A stretch of 64,000 bases of DNA, taken from contig PAQL01000041.1 of NCBI GenBank assembly GCA_002709295.1, positions 30,790 to 94,789 on the forward strand, in the 5' to 3' direction. Of this stretch, positions 17,064 to 25,912 are shown piece after piece. The position numbers were made by a program, and so were the translations under genes. The notes beneath the pieces are model-generated. The model was not told the origin of the DNA. It ran no database searches and worked only from the letters and a program-made list of their open reading frames with translations. Source of the stretch: Phycisphaerae bacterium. GTDB taxonomy: Bacteria; Planctomycetota; Phycisphaerae; Phycisphaerales; SM1A02. Numbering within the stretch: position 1 is the first letter of the stretch; each line of letters begins with the position of its first letter.

Positions 17064-17126
17064 GGCTCGGGTACTCCCTGCCGATCCGCGCCGGCTCTCC
17101 GACGCGGGGTGTTTCCGTGAATCGAA

Positions 17127-17888
17127 TCAGCCTTCCGAACCGCCGTCGCCGGTGTCCGCCGGCGGCGCCGGAGCATCGCTGGCCGGCGCCGGGGCCGAAG
17201 CCGGGGCCGGTGCCGGGGCCGAAGCCTCCTGCCCTGCTCCGCCGCGACCACCTCGACCACCACGGCCACCACCTCCACCGCGGCGGCCGCCGCGACGGCG
17301 ATCCTCCCCGACGGTGTTGACCGGGGCCTGGGCCCGCTCGGAGCTCGTCTGCTGCGGCATGAACGCCATGCCGCGACGAACCGCCTCCTCGACCTCGCTC
17401 TCGCCGAGTTCGACGCCCCGGAGGGCCTCGATCGACTCACGCATGCGAAGCTGACCGAGCGCCTCGAGCGTCGCCTTCACGACGTTCTTCGGGTTGGTCG
17501 ACCCGAAGCACTTGGTCAGGCAGTCCTGGATGCCGAACATCTCGAGCACCGCACGGACGCTGGCACCGGCGATGACACCGGTACCCGGGGATGCCGGGAC
17601 CAGACGCACCTTGGAGGCCAGGAACTTGCCTTCGACCACGTGAGGGATCGTCCGGTCCTGAAGCGGATAGGTGCGGAGGCTCCGCTTCCCGACCTTCTGG
17701 GCCTTCTCGATCGCGAGGGGGACCTGCGGGGCCTTGGCGTAGCCGATGCCCACCCGGCCCTTGCGATCACCCACCACCACGAGGGCGGCGAAGCTGAAGT
17801 TCCGACCACCCTTCACGGTCTTGGCGGTTCGATAGATGCCGACCGTGGTCGACTCGAGGGAACTGTTGTCATCAAGCATTTCAGCCAT
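17127..17888 (-). CDS. rpsE: 30S ribosomal protein uS5 with long low-complexity tail
   Basis: 253 residues against about 165-175 usually. The double-stranded-RNA-binding and S5 C-terminal domains occupy about 12-180 (GGRNFSFAALVVVGDRKGRVG; PGTGVIAGASVRAVLEMFG). Then come an Arg/Gly-rich stretch (197-219) and an Ala/Pro/Ser-rich stretch (221-243). The tail is RGG-like and may bind RNA; its role is unknown. The DNA of the tail is correspondingly repetitive (about 17130-17300). Confidence 0.96.
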   Translation of the reverse strand: MAEMLDDNSSLESTTVGIYRTAKTVKGGRNFSFAALVVVGDRKGRVGIGYAKAPQVPLAIEKAQKVGKRSLRTYPLQDRTIPHVVEGKFLASKVRLVPASPGTGVIAGASVRAVLEMFGIQDCLTKCFGSTNPKNVVKATLEALGQLRMRESIEALRGVELGESEVEEAVRRGMAFMPQQTSSERAQAPVNTVGEDRRRGGRRGGGGGRGGRGGRGGAGQEASAPAPAPASAPAPASDAPAPPADTGDGGSEG

Positions 17889-17918
17889 GTCGATGCTTCC
17901 TCACGGATCGAGCCGTGA

Positions 17919-18278
17919 TCAGAACTCCATTCCGCCCTCGCGGGCGGCGTCGGCGAACGCCTTCACCCGGCCGTGGAACCGGAAGCCGTTCCGGTCGAAG
18001 ACGACCTTCGAGATACCGGCTTCCTTCGCCTTCTCGGCGAGACGCGAGCCGACCTTGCGAGCTCCATCGACGTTGCCGCCGGCGGAGTCATCGCCCTTGT
18101 CACGCGAGCTCGCGGATACGAGCGTGCGCCCGGACAGGTCGTCGATGACCTGGCCGTAGATGTGCTTGGCCGAACGGAAGATCGAGAGGCGCGGACGCTC
18201 CGGCAATCCCAGGACCTTCTTCCGGATGCCGGTCTTGCGGCGGCTCCGTCGTACGGTTTTCTTCTTGTTCCTGTCCAT
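17919..18278 (-). CDS. rplR: 50S ribosomal protein uL18
   Basis: 119 residues, full length. [20 protein letters not shown] and the C-terminal [20 protein letters not shown] are the typical 5S rRNA-binding core of L18. The N-terminus is very basic ([17 protein letters not shown]). It lies 30 bp ahead of rpsE. Confidence 0.98.
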   Translation of the reverse strand: MDRNKKKTVRRSRRKTGIRKKVLGLPERPRLSIFRSAKHIYGQVIDDLSGRTLVSASSRDKGDDSAGGNVDGARKVGSRLAEKAKEAGISKVVFDRNGFRFHGRVKAFADAAREGGMEF

Positions 18279-18319
18279 CGTGCTGGTCCTTCCCCCGCGT
18301 CATGCGGGGATGGGCTTGA

Positions 18320-18874
18320 TCAGGCTCCGAACGCCTTGCCCTGCTTGCGGGTGATCTGCTCGCCGGCGTAGCGGATGCCCTTGCCGTTGTAGGGCTCGGG
18401 CTTCCTCTTCATGCGGACGCTGGAGGCGAAGTTACCGACCGCCTGCTTGTCGGGGCCGGAGATGGTGATGTTCTGGCCCTTCGCCTCGACGTTGACGCCC
18501 ATCGGGATGGGCATCTCGATCACGTTGGCGAAGCCGATGCTGAGATGCAGCACCTGGCCCTTGACCTGGGCCTGCCAACCCACGCCGACGATGTCGAGCT
18601 TCTTCTCGTAGCCCTTCACCACGCCTTCGATCATGTTGGCGATCAGGGACCGGGTCAGGCCCCAGTAGGCCTTGGTCGACTTGTCGGTCTTGCCGCTGTC
18701 GGGAACGGTGACCGAGACCACCTTGGCGTCGGTGTCGTGGGACACCTGCACCTCGGGGCGGTGGGTCATGGTGAGGGTGCCCTTGGCGCCCTTCACCGTG
18801 ACGTTCCTCTGACCGTCGATCGAGATCTCGACGCCGGCGGGGACGGGGATGTTTCGCTTTCCGATGAGCGACAT
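18320..18874 (-). CDS. rplF: 50S ribosomal protein uL6
   Basis: 184 residues: two similar alpha-beta domains. MSLIGKRNIPVPAGVEISI starts the protein, and KPEPYNGKGIRYAGEQITRK near the end is the family signature. L6 sits near the sarcin-ricin loop and the factor-binding site. Confidence 0.98.
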   Translation of the reverse strand: MSLIGKRNIPVPAGVEISIDGQRNVTVKGAKGTLTMTHRPEVQVSHDTDAKVVSVTVPDSGKTDKSTKAYWGLTRSLIANMIEGVVKGYEKKLDIVGVGWQAQVKGQVLHLSIGFANVIEMPIPMGVNVEAKGQNITISGPDKQAVGNFASSVRMKRKPEPYNGKGIRYAGEQITRKQGKAFGA

Positions 18875-18907
18875 GGTTTCGTTCCAGGTCGGGGAGGCGT
18901 GCAGAAA

Positions 18908-19306
18908 TCAGGAGACCAGGGCGACGACCTCGCCGCCGACCTTCTCGGTCCGGCAGCGACGATCACTCATGACGCCTTGGCTGGTGGAGACGATGCAGAT
19001 GCCGAGGCCCTGCATGGGACGAGGCAGCTCGGCGACGCCGTTGTAGACGCGTCGCCCGCACTTGCTCACGCGGTCGATCTGGTTGATCACCTGTTCGCCG
19101 CGGGGGCCGTACTTGAGCTTGATCCGGATGAGCCCCTGTCGACCGTCGTCGACGAGTTCGGAGCCGTTGATGTAACCCTCCTCCTCGAGCACGTGGACGA
19201 TGCCACGGTTCAGCTTGTTGCTGACCACGGAGACGGAGGAGGCTCGGTTGCGGACCGCGTTGCGGATCCGGGTGAGCATGTCGGCAGTGAGGTCGTTGAT
19301 CGCCAT
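18908..19306 (-). CDS. rpsH: 30S ribosomal protein uS8
   Basis: 132 residues. DLTADMLTRIRNAVRN at the N-terminus and GLGICIVSTSQGVMSDRRC near the C-terminus are diagnostic. In E. coli S8 represses the spc operon by binding its mRNA at the L5 gene; whether that holds here cannot be seen. Confidence 0.98.
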   Translation of the reverse strand: MAINDLTADMLTRIRNAVRNRASSVSVVSNKLNRGIVHVLEEEGYINGSELVDDGRQGLIRIKLKYGPRGEQVINQIDRVSKCGRRVYNGVAELPRPMQGLGICIVSTSQGVMSDRRCRTEKVGGEVVALVS

Positions 19307-19360
19307 GAGTGTTCTCTTCGAAGCATGGCCCTCGAGACGTTCAGCCCGAGGGGATTTCGT

Positions 19361-19546
19361 TCACCAGCTGGCCTTGCGCATTCCGGGGATCATTCCCTGC
19401 AGTGCGAGTTCCCGAAGCTTGATCCGACTGATTCGGAACTTGCGATAGACGCCCCGCTTCCTTCCGGTGATCTCACACCGGACCTGCTTGCGGGTCGAGA
19501 ACTTCGGTTCCTTCTTCATCCGGGCGAAGGTTCGCTTGCTGGCCAT
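19361..19546 (-). CDS. rpsN: 30S ribosomal protein uS14, short zinc-free form
   Basis: 61 residues, the length of the short, normally zinc-binding S14 type. In that type four cysteines sit near positions 24, 27, 40 and 43. Here only Cys24 remains; the others are Thr27, Ser40 and Lys43. The end IPGMRKASW is canonical. It therefore looks like a short-form S14 that has lost its zinc site, in parallel with L36. Confidence 0.96.
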   Translation of the reverse strand: MASKRTFARMKKEPKFSTRKQVRCEITGRKRGVYRKFRISRIKLRELALQGMIPGMRKASW

Positions 19547-19621
19547 GGGTTCGTTTCCTGGCGGATGGCGGCCGCGGCGGCCGCCGGGAGTGGTGTCGGA
19601 CGTGATCCGGAGGCGAGGTCG

Positions 19622-20218
19622 TCAGCGACGACCGCCGTCCTCCTTGTTCGCGAATGGGAATCCGAGCTCGGTCAGGAGCATCCGGCTCATCGCCGGGGTG
19701 CTCTGATCGAACACGAGGTTGATGTTCATGCCGTGGGTGTGGTTGATGTTGGCCATGTTGATCTCGGGCCAGACCGCCTGCTCGGTGAGACCGAAGGCGT
19801 AGTTGCCCGAAGGGTCGAACGACTTGTCGCTGACCCCGCGGAAGTCCTTGATCCGGGGCATGGCGAGATTGATGAGTCGATCGAGGAAGCTCCACATCCG
19901 CTCGCGACGCATGGTCACCATGAACGCGGAGGGGGCTCCTTCACGAACCTTGAAGTTCGCGACCGACTGGCGGGCCTTGACCATCACCGGCTTCTGGCCG
20001 GAGATCGTCGCGAGGGTCGAGATCACGGTGTCTCGGAACTCGGGCTTGAGCTTCTGGTTCTCGAGATGCCTGCCGACCCCCACGTTCACGACGATCTTCT
20101 CGAGCATCGGGACCTGGTGGGGGTTCCGGAGGTCGAACTCCTTCATGAGCTTCGGCGTCACTTCGTCGCGAAGCCGGGCAAGGAGTCGAGGTTGAGTCTT
20201 CTGGGCGACCATCATCAT
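19622..20218 (-). CDS. rplE: 50S ribosomal protein uL5
   Basis: 198 residues, slightly longer than the usual 179. NPHQVPMLEKIVVNVGVG and RIKDFRGVSDKSFDPSGNY are typical. It binds 5S rRNA and touches the P-site tRNA. The start could be any of the first three codons (MMM); the outermost is given. Confidence 0.97.
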   Translation of the reverse strand: MMMVAQKTQPRLLARLRDEVTPKLMKEFDLRNPHQVPMLEKIVVNVGVGRHLENQKLKPEFRDTVISTLATISGQKPVMVKARQSVANFKVREGAPSAFMVTMRRERMWSFLDRLINLAMPRIKDFRGVSDKSFDPSGNYAFGLTEQAVWPEINMANINHTHGMNINLVFDQSTPAMSRMLLTELGFPFANKEDGGRR

Positions 20219-20263
20219 GGTTCCTTCCGAAGGCCGTTGCCTTCACGAGCGTGCAACGGCTGA

Positions 20264-20599
20264 TCAGCCGTTCTGCGGGCCCCTGAGCACGTGGAGATCC
20301 TTGCCGCCGCGGACCGCGACCCGGACCTTGCTGCCGTCCGGCCGGGTCTCGAAGCGGACCCGGGTCGGCTTGCCGTCGACCACCGGGCTCACGTTCGAGA
20401 TGTGGATCGGCATCTCCTGTTCGATGACCCCGCCCTGCGGACGGGTCTGAGTCGGCTTCAGGTGCCGCTTGCGGACGTTGACGCCCGCGACGACCACACG
20501 GTCTCCCTCGACATCGACGGAGAGGATCTCTCCGGTCCTGCCGCGGTCGTTGCCGGCGGTCACGATCACCTGATCACCGCGCTTGACGTGACGTGCCAT
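20264..20599 (-). CDS. rplX: 50S ribosomal protein uL24
   Basis: 111 residues with an N-terminal KOW motif (RGDQVIVTAGNDRGRTGEIL) and VAGVNVRKRHLKPTQ. L24 initiates assembly of the large subunit. It begins only three bases after rplN ends, so the two are probably coupled in translation. Confidence 0.98.
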   Translation of the reverse strand: MARHVKRGDQVIVTAGNDRGRTGEILSVDVEGDRVVVAGVNVRKRHLKPTQTRPQGGVIEQEMPIHISNVSPVVDGKPTRVRFETRPDGSKVRVAVRGGKDLHVLRGPQNG

Positions 20600-20602
20600 G
20601 GT

Positions 20603-20989
20603 TCAGACGACCTCCGAAGCGAGTGAAACGATCTTCATGTAGTTCTTCTCACGAAGCTCCCTGGCCACCGCACCGAAGATGCGGGTGCCCTTGGGGTTGC
20701 CGTCGTCATCGACGATGACGCAGGCGTTGGAGTCGAACCGGACGTAGCTGCCGTCATCACGGCGAGTCGGGTACTTGGTTCTGACGATGACCGCCTGGAC
20801 CTTGTCACCGGTCTTGATGTCCGCGTTGGGCAGGGACTTCTTGACGGTGCAGGTGACCCGGTCACCGATGCCGACCGCGATTCGGGTGAACCGACCGCGG
20901 GCGGTGGACTTGCCCTTGGTGCCGATGACCATGGCGACCTTGGCACCACTGTTGTCGGCGACGTCGAGCCTGGATTCCTTCTGAATCAT
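20603..20989 (-). CDS. rplN: 50S ribosomal protein uL14
   Basis: 128 residues, [17 protein letters not shown] at the start, [20 protein letters not shown] near the end. It lies at the subunit interface. The typical protein has about 122 residues, so the small excess lies in internal loops. Confidence 0.98.
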   Translation of the reverse strand: MIQKESRLDVADNSGAKVAMVIGTKGKSTARGRFTRIAVGIGDRVTCTVKKSLPNADIKTGDKVQAVIVRTKYPTRRDDGSYVRFDSNACVIVDDDGNPKGTRIFGAVARELREKNYMKIVSLASEVV

Positions 20990-21071
20990 CGCTGGTGATC
21001 CGGATTCGTTGCCGGCGAGGCCGGCGGGTTGCGAAAAGAACTCTGTGAAACCATCCGTCGATCAGGCAGGC

Positions 21072-21356
21072 TCACTCGGAGCCGACGGCCTTCTCCACGA
21101 CCCGGGTGAGGACCCAGGACTTTGTCTTCGAGATCGGACGACACTCGGCGACCTCGACCCGGTCGCCCTTGTGGCTCTGGTTCGACTCGTCGTGAACCTG
21201 GAGCACCGTCCGGCGCTTGATGTACTTGCCGTACTTCGGATGCCGGGCGGAGTACGCGATCACCACCTTGCGGGTCTTGTCCCGGGCATCGCTCTCGACG
21301 ATGCCGATTCGGCGGGGCGCGTTTTCTTGGACGACGATGTCGGACGCATTGGTCAT
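21072..21356 (-). CDS. rpsQ: 30S ribosomal protein uS17
   Basis: 94 residues, an OB-fold that binds 16S rRNA helices in the body of the 30S subunit. GIVESDARDKTRKVVI and SHKGDRVEVAECRPISKTKSW are typical. The ATG at 21356 is used; the frame is open further upstream but overlaps rpmC. An unusual acidic-polar start (MTNASDIVVQENAPRR) precedes the fold. Confidence 0.96.
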   Translation of the reverse strand: MTNASDIVVQENAPRRIGIVESDARDKTRKVVIAYSARHPKYGKYIKRRTVLQVHDESNQSHKGDRVEVAECRPISKTKSWVLTRVVEKAVGSE

Positions 21357-21400
21357 GGTGCTTTCCAGGAGCGGGCTCGAGGCCCGGAACGGGTCTCGAG

Positions 21401-21610
21401 TCAGGCCTCGGCGGTCGCAGCCGCCTTGCGGGCGTTCTGCTCGGTCAGGAGCCGGGCGATGTCCTTCTTGATCTTCGTGAACTGCGAGGTGTCCTCGATC
21501 TTCTCGGTCACCGACTGGGCGCGGAGCTCGAAGTGGCGACGCTTCAGTCGCTCGATCTCCACGTCGAGCTCCTCGTCGTTCAGCTTGCGGACTTCCTTGG
21601 GGGTCATCAT
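21401..21610 (-). CDS. rpmC: 50S ribosomal protein uL29
   Basis: 69 residues forming two long helices: MTPKEVRKLNDEELDVEIE and FTKIKKDIARLLTEQNARK. It sits at the exit tunnel. It has the normal place between rplP and rpsQ. Confidence 0.96.
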   Translation of the reverse strand: MMTPKEVRKLNDEELDVEIERLKRRHFELRAQSVTEKIEDTSQFTKIKKDIARLLTEQNARKAAATAEA

Positions 21611-21658
21611 TCGACTCCGAATTCCAAATCGCGGTCGGGGGACGTGCGGGTGAGAGGG

Positions 21659-22078
21659 TCAGACGGCGAGCCGGCGGCCGACGAAACGGCATCGAACCGG
21701 CATCTTCTGTGCGATACGGGCGAAGGCCTCCTTGGCGAGGTCCTCCGAGACACCGGCGATCTCGTAGAGAACGGTGCCGGGCTTGATGCGGGCGGCCCAG
21801 TAGTCGACCTCCGCCTTGCCCTTGCCCATTCGGGTTTCAAGCGGCTTCTTCGACACGGGCTTGTCCGGGAAGACCCGGATGTAGATCTTGCCCTGACGGC
21901 GGAGGAAGTGCTGGGCGGCGATTCGCCCCGCCTCGATCTGTCGGGCGGTGAGCCAGTGGGCTTCCAGCGACTGCAGGCCGAAGTCGCCGTAGGCGACATA
22001 GTTCCCGCGGGTCGCGTTGCCTCGCAACTTTCCTCGCTGCTGCTTTCGGAACTTGGTTCTCTTGGGCAACATCGGCAT
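21659..22078 (-). CDS. rplP: 50S ribosomal protein uL16
   Basis: 139 residues. [16 protein letters not shown] at the start and [20 protein letters not shown] in the middle are canonical. L16 lies near the A-site tRNA elbow. The C-terminus ([11 protein letters not shown]) is slightly extended. Confidence 0.98.
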   Translation of the reverse strand: MPMLPKRTKFRKQQRGKLRGNATRGNYVAYGDFGLQSLEAHWLTARQIEAGRIAAQHFLRRQGKIYIRVFPDKPVSKKPLETRMGKGKAEVDYWAARIKPGTVLYEIAGVSEDLAKEAFARIAQKMPVRCRFVGRRLAV

Positions 22079-22212
22079 CGTGGTCTGCTCCGTCGGGCTT
22101 CGGCCCGCTCATCTGCTTTCCGTCTTCAGGCCCTGCTGGCCGGGGACGGGTTCCGTGGTTCGTGGATCTTCGAAGAGGGTCTTCGATTCGTTCGTTCGGT
22201 CCTTCGGCGGGA

Positions 22213-22917
22213 TCAGCGTCGTCCGCGGGCTCGGGCCCGGCCACCGGCGGCCTCGGTCTGGACGGAGTCGTCCTCGTGGTCGCCGAAGAGTCCCTTGTAG
22301 ACCCAGACCTTCACACCGATGATCCCGTAGGTCGTGCGGCTCTCGCACAGGGCGTAATCGACGTTGGCCTGGAGGGTGGAGAGCGGGATCGAACCCATGC
22401 GGGTGTCGAAGGTCCTGCTCATCTCGGCGCCACCGAGGCGACCCGAGATCTGGATGCGGATCCCCTTGGCTCCGTTCTGCATCGCCGACTCGCAGCGCTG
22501 CTTCAGGACCCGGCGGAAGTTGCCCCGCTTCTTCATCTGCTCCGCGATCGTCTCGCCGATCAGGGTGGCGTCGATCTCGGGGTTCTTGATCTCGATGATC
22601 TTGATGACGACCTTCCGGCCGGTGAGGGCCTGGAGGTCGCGGGTCAGGCTCTCGACCTCGGAACCCTTCTGTCCGACGACCTGTCCGGGGCGGGCGGTCC
22701 GAATGATGACCGTCAGCTCCTCGCGGGTGCGTTCGAGAAGGATGTCCGACACCGCCGCGAAGGGAGGCGTGCGGTTGAGTCGCTTGTCCACGTACTTCCG
22801 GATGCGGTAGTCCTCGACGAGGAGTTCGCCGAAGAGCGCCTTGGGCGCGAACCACCTCGACTTGTGGGTCTCGGTGATTCCGACTCGGAATCCGAATGGG
22901 TGGGTCTTCTGTCCCAT
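22213..22917 (-). CDS. rpsC: 30S ribosomal protein uS3
   Basis: 234 residues. MGQKTHPFGFRVGITETHKS at the start, a KH domain with RPGQVVGQKGSEVE, and the C-terminal domain with GRLGGAEMSR. S3 lines the mRNA entry tunnel. The C-terminal 12 residues (GGRARARGRR region) are basic. ATG 22917 is fixed by the conserved N-terminus; a 134-bp spacer separates it from rplP. Confidence 0.98.
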   Translation of the reverse strand: MGQKTHPFGFRVGITETHKSRWFAPKALFGELLVEDYRIRKYVDKRLNRTPPFAAVSDILLERTREELTVIIRTARPGQVVGQKGSEVESLTRDLQALTGRKVVIKIIEIKNPEIDATLIGETIAEQMKKRGNFRRVLKQRCESAMQNGAKGIRIQISGRLGGAEMSRTFDTRMGSIPLSTLQANVDYALCESRTTYGIIGVKVWVYKGLFGDHEDDSVQTEAAGGRARARGRR

Positions 22918-23003
22918 GGTGTGCTCGCTGCCGGGGGTCCCGGCCTGGGGTCTGGTGTCTGTGTCGCGTGTGATCGGGTCGATTGAGCGTGATCCCCGGG
23001 GGA

Positions 23004-23345
23004 TCAGTCGCTGGTGGTCCTGGGGCCGACCTCGACGTGGAGGTGGCTGGTTCTCTTGCGGATGGGATGGGCCCGTCCGCGGTCCTTGGGCTGGAACCTC
23101 TTGATCGTCGGGCCCTCGTCGACCCAGGTGCGGGTCACGACGAGGTCGGCGATGTCGGCATCCTGCTCCTCCGCGTTGGCGATGGCGCTCTTGAGGACCG
23201 ACTTGAGGTACCACGCACCACGCCGCTTGCTGAAGTCAAGCGCGGTGAGCGCCTCGTCCACCGGAAGTCCGCGGACCATGTCCGAGACCAGGCGGGCCTT
23301 GCGAGGGGCGATGCGTGCGAATCGATGGGAGGCGTTGTAGGCCAT
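23004..23345 (-). CDS. rplV: 50S ribosomal protein uL22
   Basis: 113 residues. RIAPRKARLVSDMVRGLPVDEAL is the family hallmark, and the beta-hairpin loop that reaches the exit tunnel ends FQPKDRGRAHPIRKRTSHL. Length is normal. Confidence 0.98.
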   Translation of the reverse strand: MAYNASHRFARIAPRKARLVSDMVRGLPVDEALTALDFSKRRGAWYLKSVLKSAIANAEEQDADIADLVVTRTWVDEGPTIKRFQPKDRGRAHPIRKRTSHLHVEVGPRTTSD

Positions 23346-23369
23346 GGCTGGTTTCCGTCATCCAGTCGC

Positions 23370-23654
23370 TCAGCGACCGGACTTGATGCCTTCCTTCTTG
23401 TTCGTGTGACCGCGGAAGAGGCGGGTCGGACTGAACTCACCGAGCTTGTGCCCGACCATGTCCTCGGTGCAGAAGACCTCGGTGAAGGCGCGACCGTTGT
23501 GGACTTCGAAGGTGATCCCGACGAACTCGGGCACGACCGTGCAGTCTCTGGCCCACGTGCGGATCGGGCGTCGATTGCCCGATTCGTTCGCCTTCTCCAC
23601 CTTGCGGTAGAGCTTCTCGTCGACGAAGGGACCCTTTTTGAGCGACCTGGACAT
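23370..23654 (-). CDS. rpsS: 30S ribosomal protein uS19
   Basis: 94 residues. [20 protein letters not shown] and [18 protein letters not shown] are canonical. It sits in the 30S head next to S13. The frame is open upstream, but ATG 23654 begins the conserved protein. Confidence 0.98.
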   Translation of the reverse strand: MSRSLKKGPFVDEKLYRKVEKANESGNRRPIRTWARDCTVVPEFVGITFEVHNGRAFTEVFCTEDMVGHKLGEFSPTRLFRGHTNKKEGIKSGR

Positions 23655-23734
23655 GGGTTCTTCCGGAGTCTCTCCCGCCGTGGCGGGAGGTGATGACTGG
23701 ACCTTGAAACCGGTTCCTGCCTGGAACCGTGTGA

Positions 23735-24589
23735 TCAGACCTTGAGCTGTCCGTAACGAACGGACTTGCGACGACGGATGATCCGAGCGTCGCTCGACTT
23801 GCCGCGAGCACGCGTGCGACCACCCTTGGACTGGGTGCCCGCTGCGTTGGACGGCTCCTGGCCACCCTTCGACTTGCCGTCGCCACCGCCGTGGGGGTGA
23901 CAGTGGTGGCTCATCGCCACACCACGGGTTCGAGGGCGGCGACCGAGCCATCGGGCCCGGCCGGCCTTTCCGAGGACCACGTTTCCGTGGTCGGGGTTGC
24001 CGATGACGCCGATCGTGGCACGACACTCGAGCGAGACCTGACGAATCTCGCCGGAGGGCATCACGATGGTCGCCCAGCGACCTTCCTTGTTGGTGAGCCT
24101 GGCACCCACACCGGCGGACCGGCAGAGCTTGCCACCGCCACCGGGCTGCATCTCGACGCAGTGCAGCGAGAGGCCGGTCGGGATGTGCTTGATCGGCATG
24201 CAGTTGCCGGGGCTCGGCTCGATCGCCTCGCCACTGGAGAGCAGCACGTCTCCGTCGGTGATGTCCCGGGGGGCCGGGATGTATCGGAGGGTGCCGTCCT
24301 CGTAGCGGAGCAGGGCGATGTGGGACGACCGGTTGGGGTCGTACTCGATGCCGATCACGGTGGCCGGCATGTCGTCCTTGCGACGCTTGAAGTCGATCTT
24401 GCGATAACGACGCTTGTGACCGCCACCTCGTCCGAGGACGGTGATCTTGCCCTGGTTGTTGCGGGCACCGGTCTTGTGGAGCGGTGCGAGCAGCGACTTC
24501 TCCGGAGTCTTCTTGGTCACCTCGACGTGGAGGTTGACCGAAGCGTTCCGGCGTCCGGGGGTCGTTGGCTTGTAGACGCGAATGGCCAT
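23735..24589 (-). CDS. rplB: 50S ribosomal protein uL2
   Basis: 284 residues. [18 protein letters not shown] starts the protein; [17 protein letters not shown] and [12 protein letters not shown] motifs and the C-terminal [14 protein letters not shown] loop near the peptidyl transferase centre are present. The usual VDHPHGGGEG reads [12 protein letters not shown] here, a small divergence in a highly conserved loop. Confidence 0.98.
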   Translation of the reverse strand: MAIRVYKPTTPGRRNASVNLHVEVTKKTPEKSLLAPLHKTGARNNQGKITVLGRGGGHKRRYRKIDFKRRKDDMPATVIGIEYDPNRSSHIALLRYEDGTLRYIPAPRDITDGDVLLSSGEAIEPSPGNCMPIKHIPTGLSLHCVEMQPGGGGKLCRSAGVGARLTNKEGRWATIVMPSGEIRQVSLECRATIGVIGNPDHGNVVLGKAGRARWLGRRPRTRGVAMSHHCHPHGGGDGKSKGGQEPSNAAGTQSKGGRTRARGKSSDARIIRRRKSVRYGQLKV

Positions 24590-24635
24590 GGAAACTCGTC
24601 CTCTCGGTCGGCTCTGCCGACGCTCGGGCGGGGGG

Positions 24636-24914
24636 TCAGATCAGGTCGATTCGATCTTCGGGGTGAAGCTTGACGATTGCTCGCTTGACGGTGGCGGGCT
24701 TGACCGACCCGTACCTCGTGCGACGGGTCTCGCCCTTGCGGTTCTGGGTGGCGACGGACACCACTCGAACGCTGAAGAGCTCCTCGACCGCCTTGCGGAT
24801 CTCGGCCTTGGTCGACCTTCGATCGACCTCGAACGAGTAGCGGTTGTGCTCGGCGCTGTCGACGGTCGCCTTCTCGGTGACCAGCGGCTTGCGGATGACG
24901 TCGGTGGCATGCAT
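24636..24914 (-). CDS. rplW: 50S ribosomal protein uL23
   Basis: 92 residues. VIRKPLVTEKATVDSAEHNRY is the typical start of the fold, and the loop GETRRTRYGSVKPATVKRAIV matches L23. It is a docking site for trigger factor and SRP at the tunnel exit. It starts one base after rplD ends. Confidence 0.97.
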   Translation of the reverse strand: MHATDVIRKPLVTEKATVDSAEHNRYSFEVDRRSTKAEIRKAVEELFSVRVVSVATQNRKGETRRTRYGSVKPATVKRAIVKLHPEDRIDLI

Positions 24915-24915
24915 G

Positions 24916-25629
24916 TCAGGCGACTTCCTTTCCGGCATCGGAGGCCGCGGCGGCCTTCGGGAAGCAGGATCCGTCGAGGAACGACTCGAGCCCCGCCCGG
25001 TCGATGACCAGGTAGCGGTGGTTGAGCATCTCGAAGGCGTTGAGCTGATCGACCCGGGTGGTGTCGACGTTCGGAAGGTTCCGGGCCGACAGGGCCGCCA
25101 TGCGGTTCTCGGTGTCGAGGGCCAGCAGGCAGGTCCGATCGATGCCGAGGCCGCCGAGGATGGCCACCATGTCCCGGGTGCGGGGGGTGTCCATGGACAG
25201 GTCGTTGACGCACTTGACCTCACCGTCGACGAGCTTGGCGAGAAGCGCGTTCCGGTTGGCCAGGCGACGCATCCGCTTGGTCAGGCTGCTGCGGAAGGCC
25301 TCACGGGTCCGGGTCTTGGCGAAGGCGTGACCGCCGCCCTTGCGGATCGGGGATCTCGCCGGGCCGACCCGGGCGTTGCCGGTGCCCTTCTGGCGATAGA
25401 GCTTCCGGGTCGAGCCCTTGACCTGACCTCGGGTCTTGGTCCGGGCCGAGCCCTGTCGCTGGTTGCCGTGGGTGATCACGTACGCCTGCTTGAGCAGGGC
25501 GTAGCGGATGTGACCGCCGAGGTCGGCGGGATCGATCTTCAGGGTGTCCACCTGCTTGCCGGCGCGATCGAGGATCGGGAGATCGATCGGGGCCAGCGGT
25601 TGTTCGGGATGCTCGATGGCTTCGCTCAT
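24916..25629 (-). CDS. rplD: 50S ribosomal protein uL4
   Basis: 237 residues. The extended loop with RGQVKGSTRKLYRQKGTGNAR and GPARSPIRKGGGHAF reaches the exit tunnel. In E. coli L4 also represses the S10 operon by binding its leader mRNA; the long rpsJ leader here would leave room for such control, but no homologous structure could be recognised. Confidence 0.97.
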   Translation of the reverse strand: MSEAIEHPEQPLAPIDLPILDRAGKQVDTLKIDPADLGGHIRYALLKQAYVITHGNQRQGSARTKTRGQVKGSTRKLYRQKGTGNARVGPARSPIRKGGGHAFAKTRTREAFRSSLTKRMRRLANRNALLAKLVDGEVKCVNDLSMDTPRTRDMVAILGGLGIDRTCLLALDTENRMAALSARNLPNVDTTRVDQLNAFEMLNHRYLVIDRAGLESFLDGSCFPKAAAASDAGKEVA

Positions 25630-25912
25630 GGTCTTCCTTGCTCCCGTCTCGACCCGATGGGCCCCTGACGGGTTGCCGGTGTTCCGGCTTTCGCCTCACC
25701 CTCCGGCCGCCTTTCAATACCTGGCGACGGGCAGGGTTCGACTCGGTTCCGAGTGCCTTTCACCTCAGGGAGTCGCGATCGCGATGGATCCGATCGGTGT
25801 CGGGCGGAGGTTGTCGTGATCCGGTGGTTCCCGTGATCCGGCTCCCCTCATCGAGGGTGAGACCGGCAGGCCTTCCGGATCGGTCGGGCATCCGAGCCCG
25901 ACCGTTGGTGGA
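25630..25912 (-). other. 283-bp spacer between rplC and rplD with hairpin
   Basis: The largest gap inside the ribosomal block, with no credible reading frame. Just below the rplC stop a perfect 9-bp stem (25881-25889 with 25896-25904, CGGTCGGGC/GCCCGACCG, six-base loop) can form. No T tail follows on the minus strand, so an mRNA processing or stabilising hairpin is more likely than a terminator. A secondary promoter for rplD onwards could lie here; no convincing one was identified. Confidence 0.5.

Noticed and set aside
18545..20263. 572-codon open frame on the plus strand opposite rplF-rplE
   Set aside because: It is antisense to five conserved ribosomal genes; long shadow frames are expected in GC-rich DNA and the translation shows no domain.
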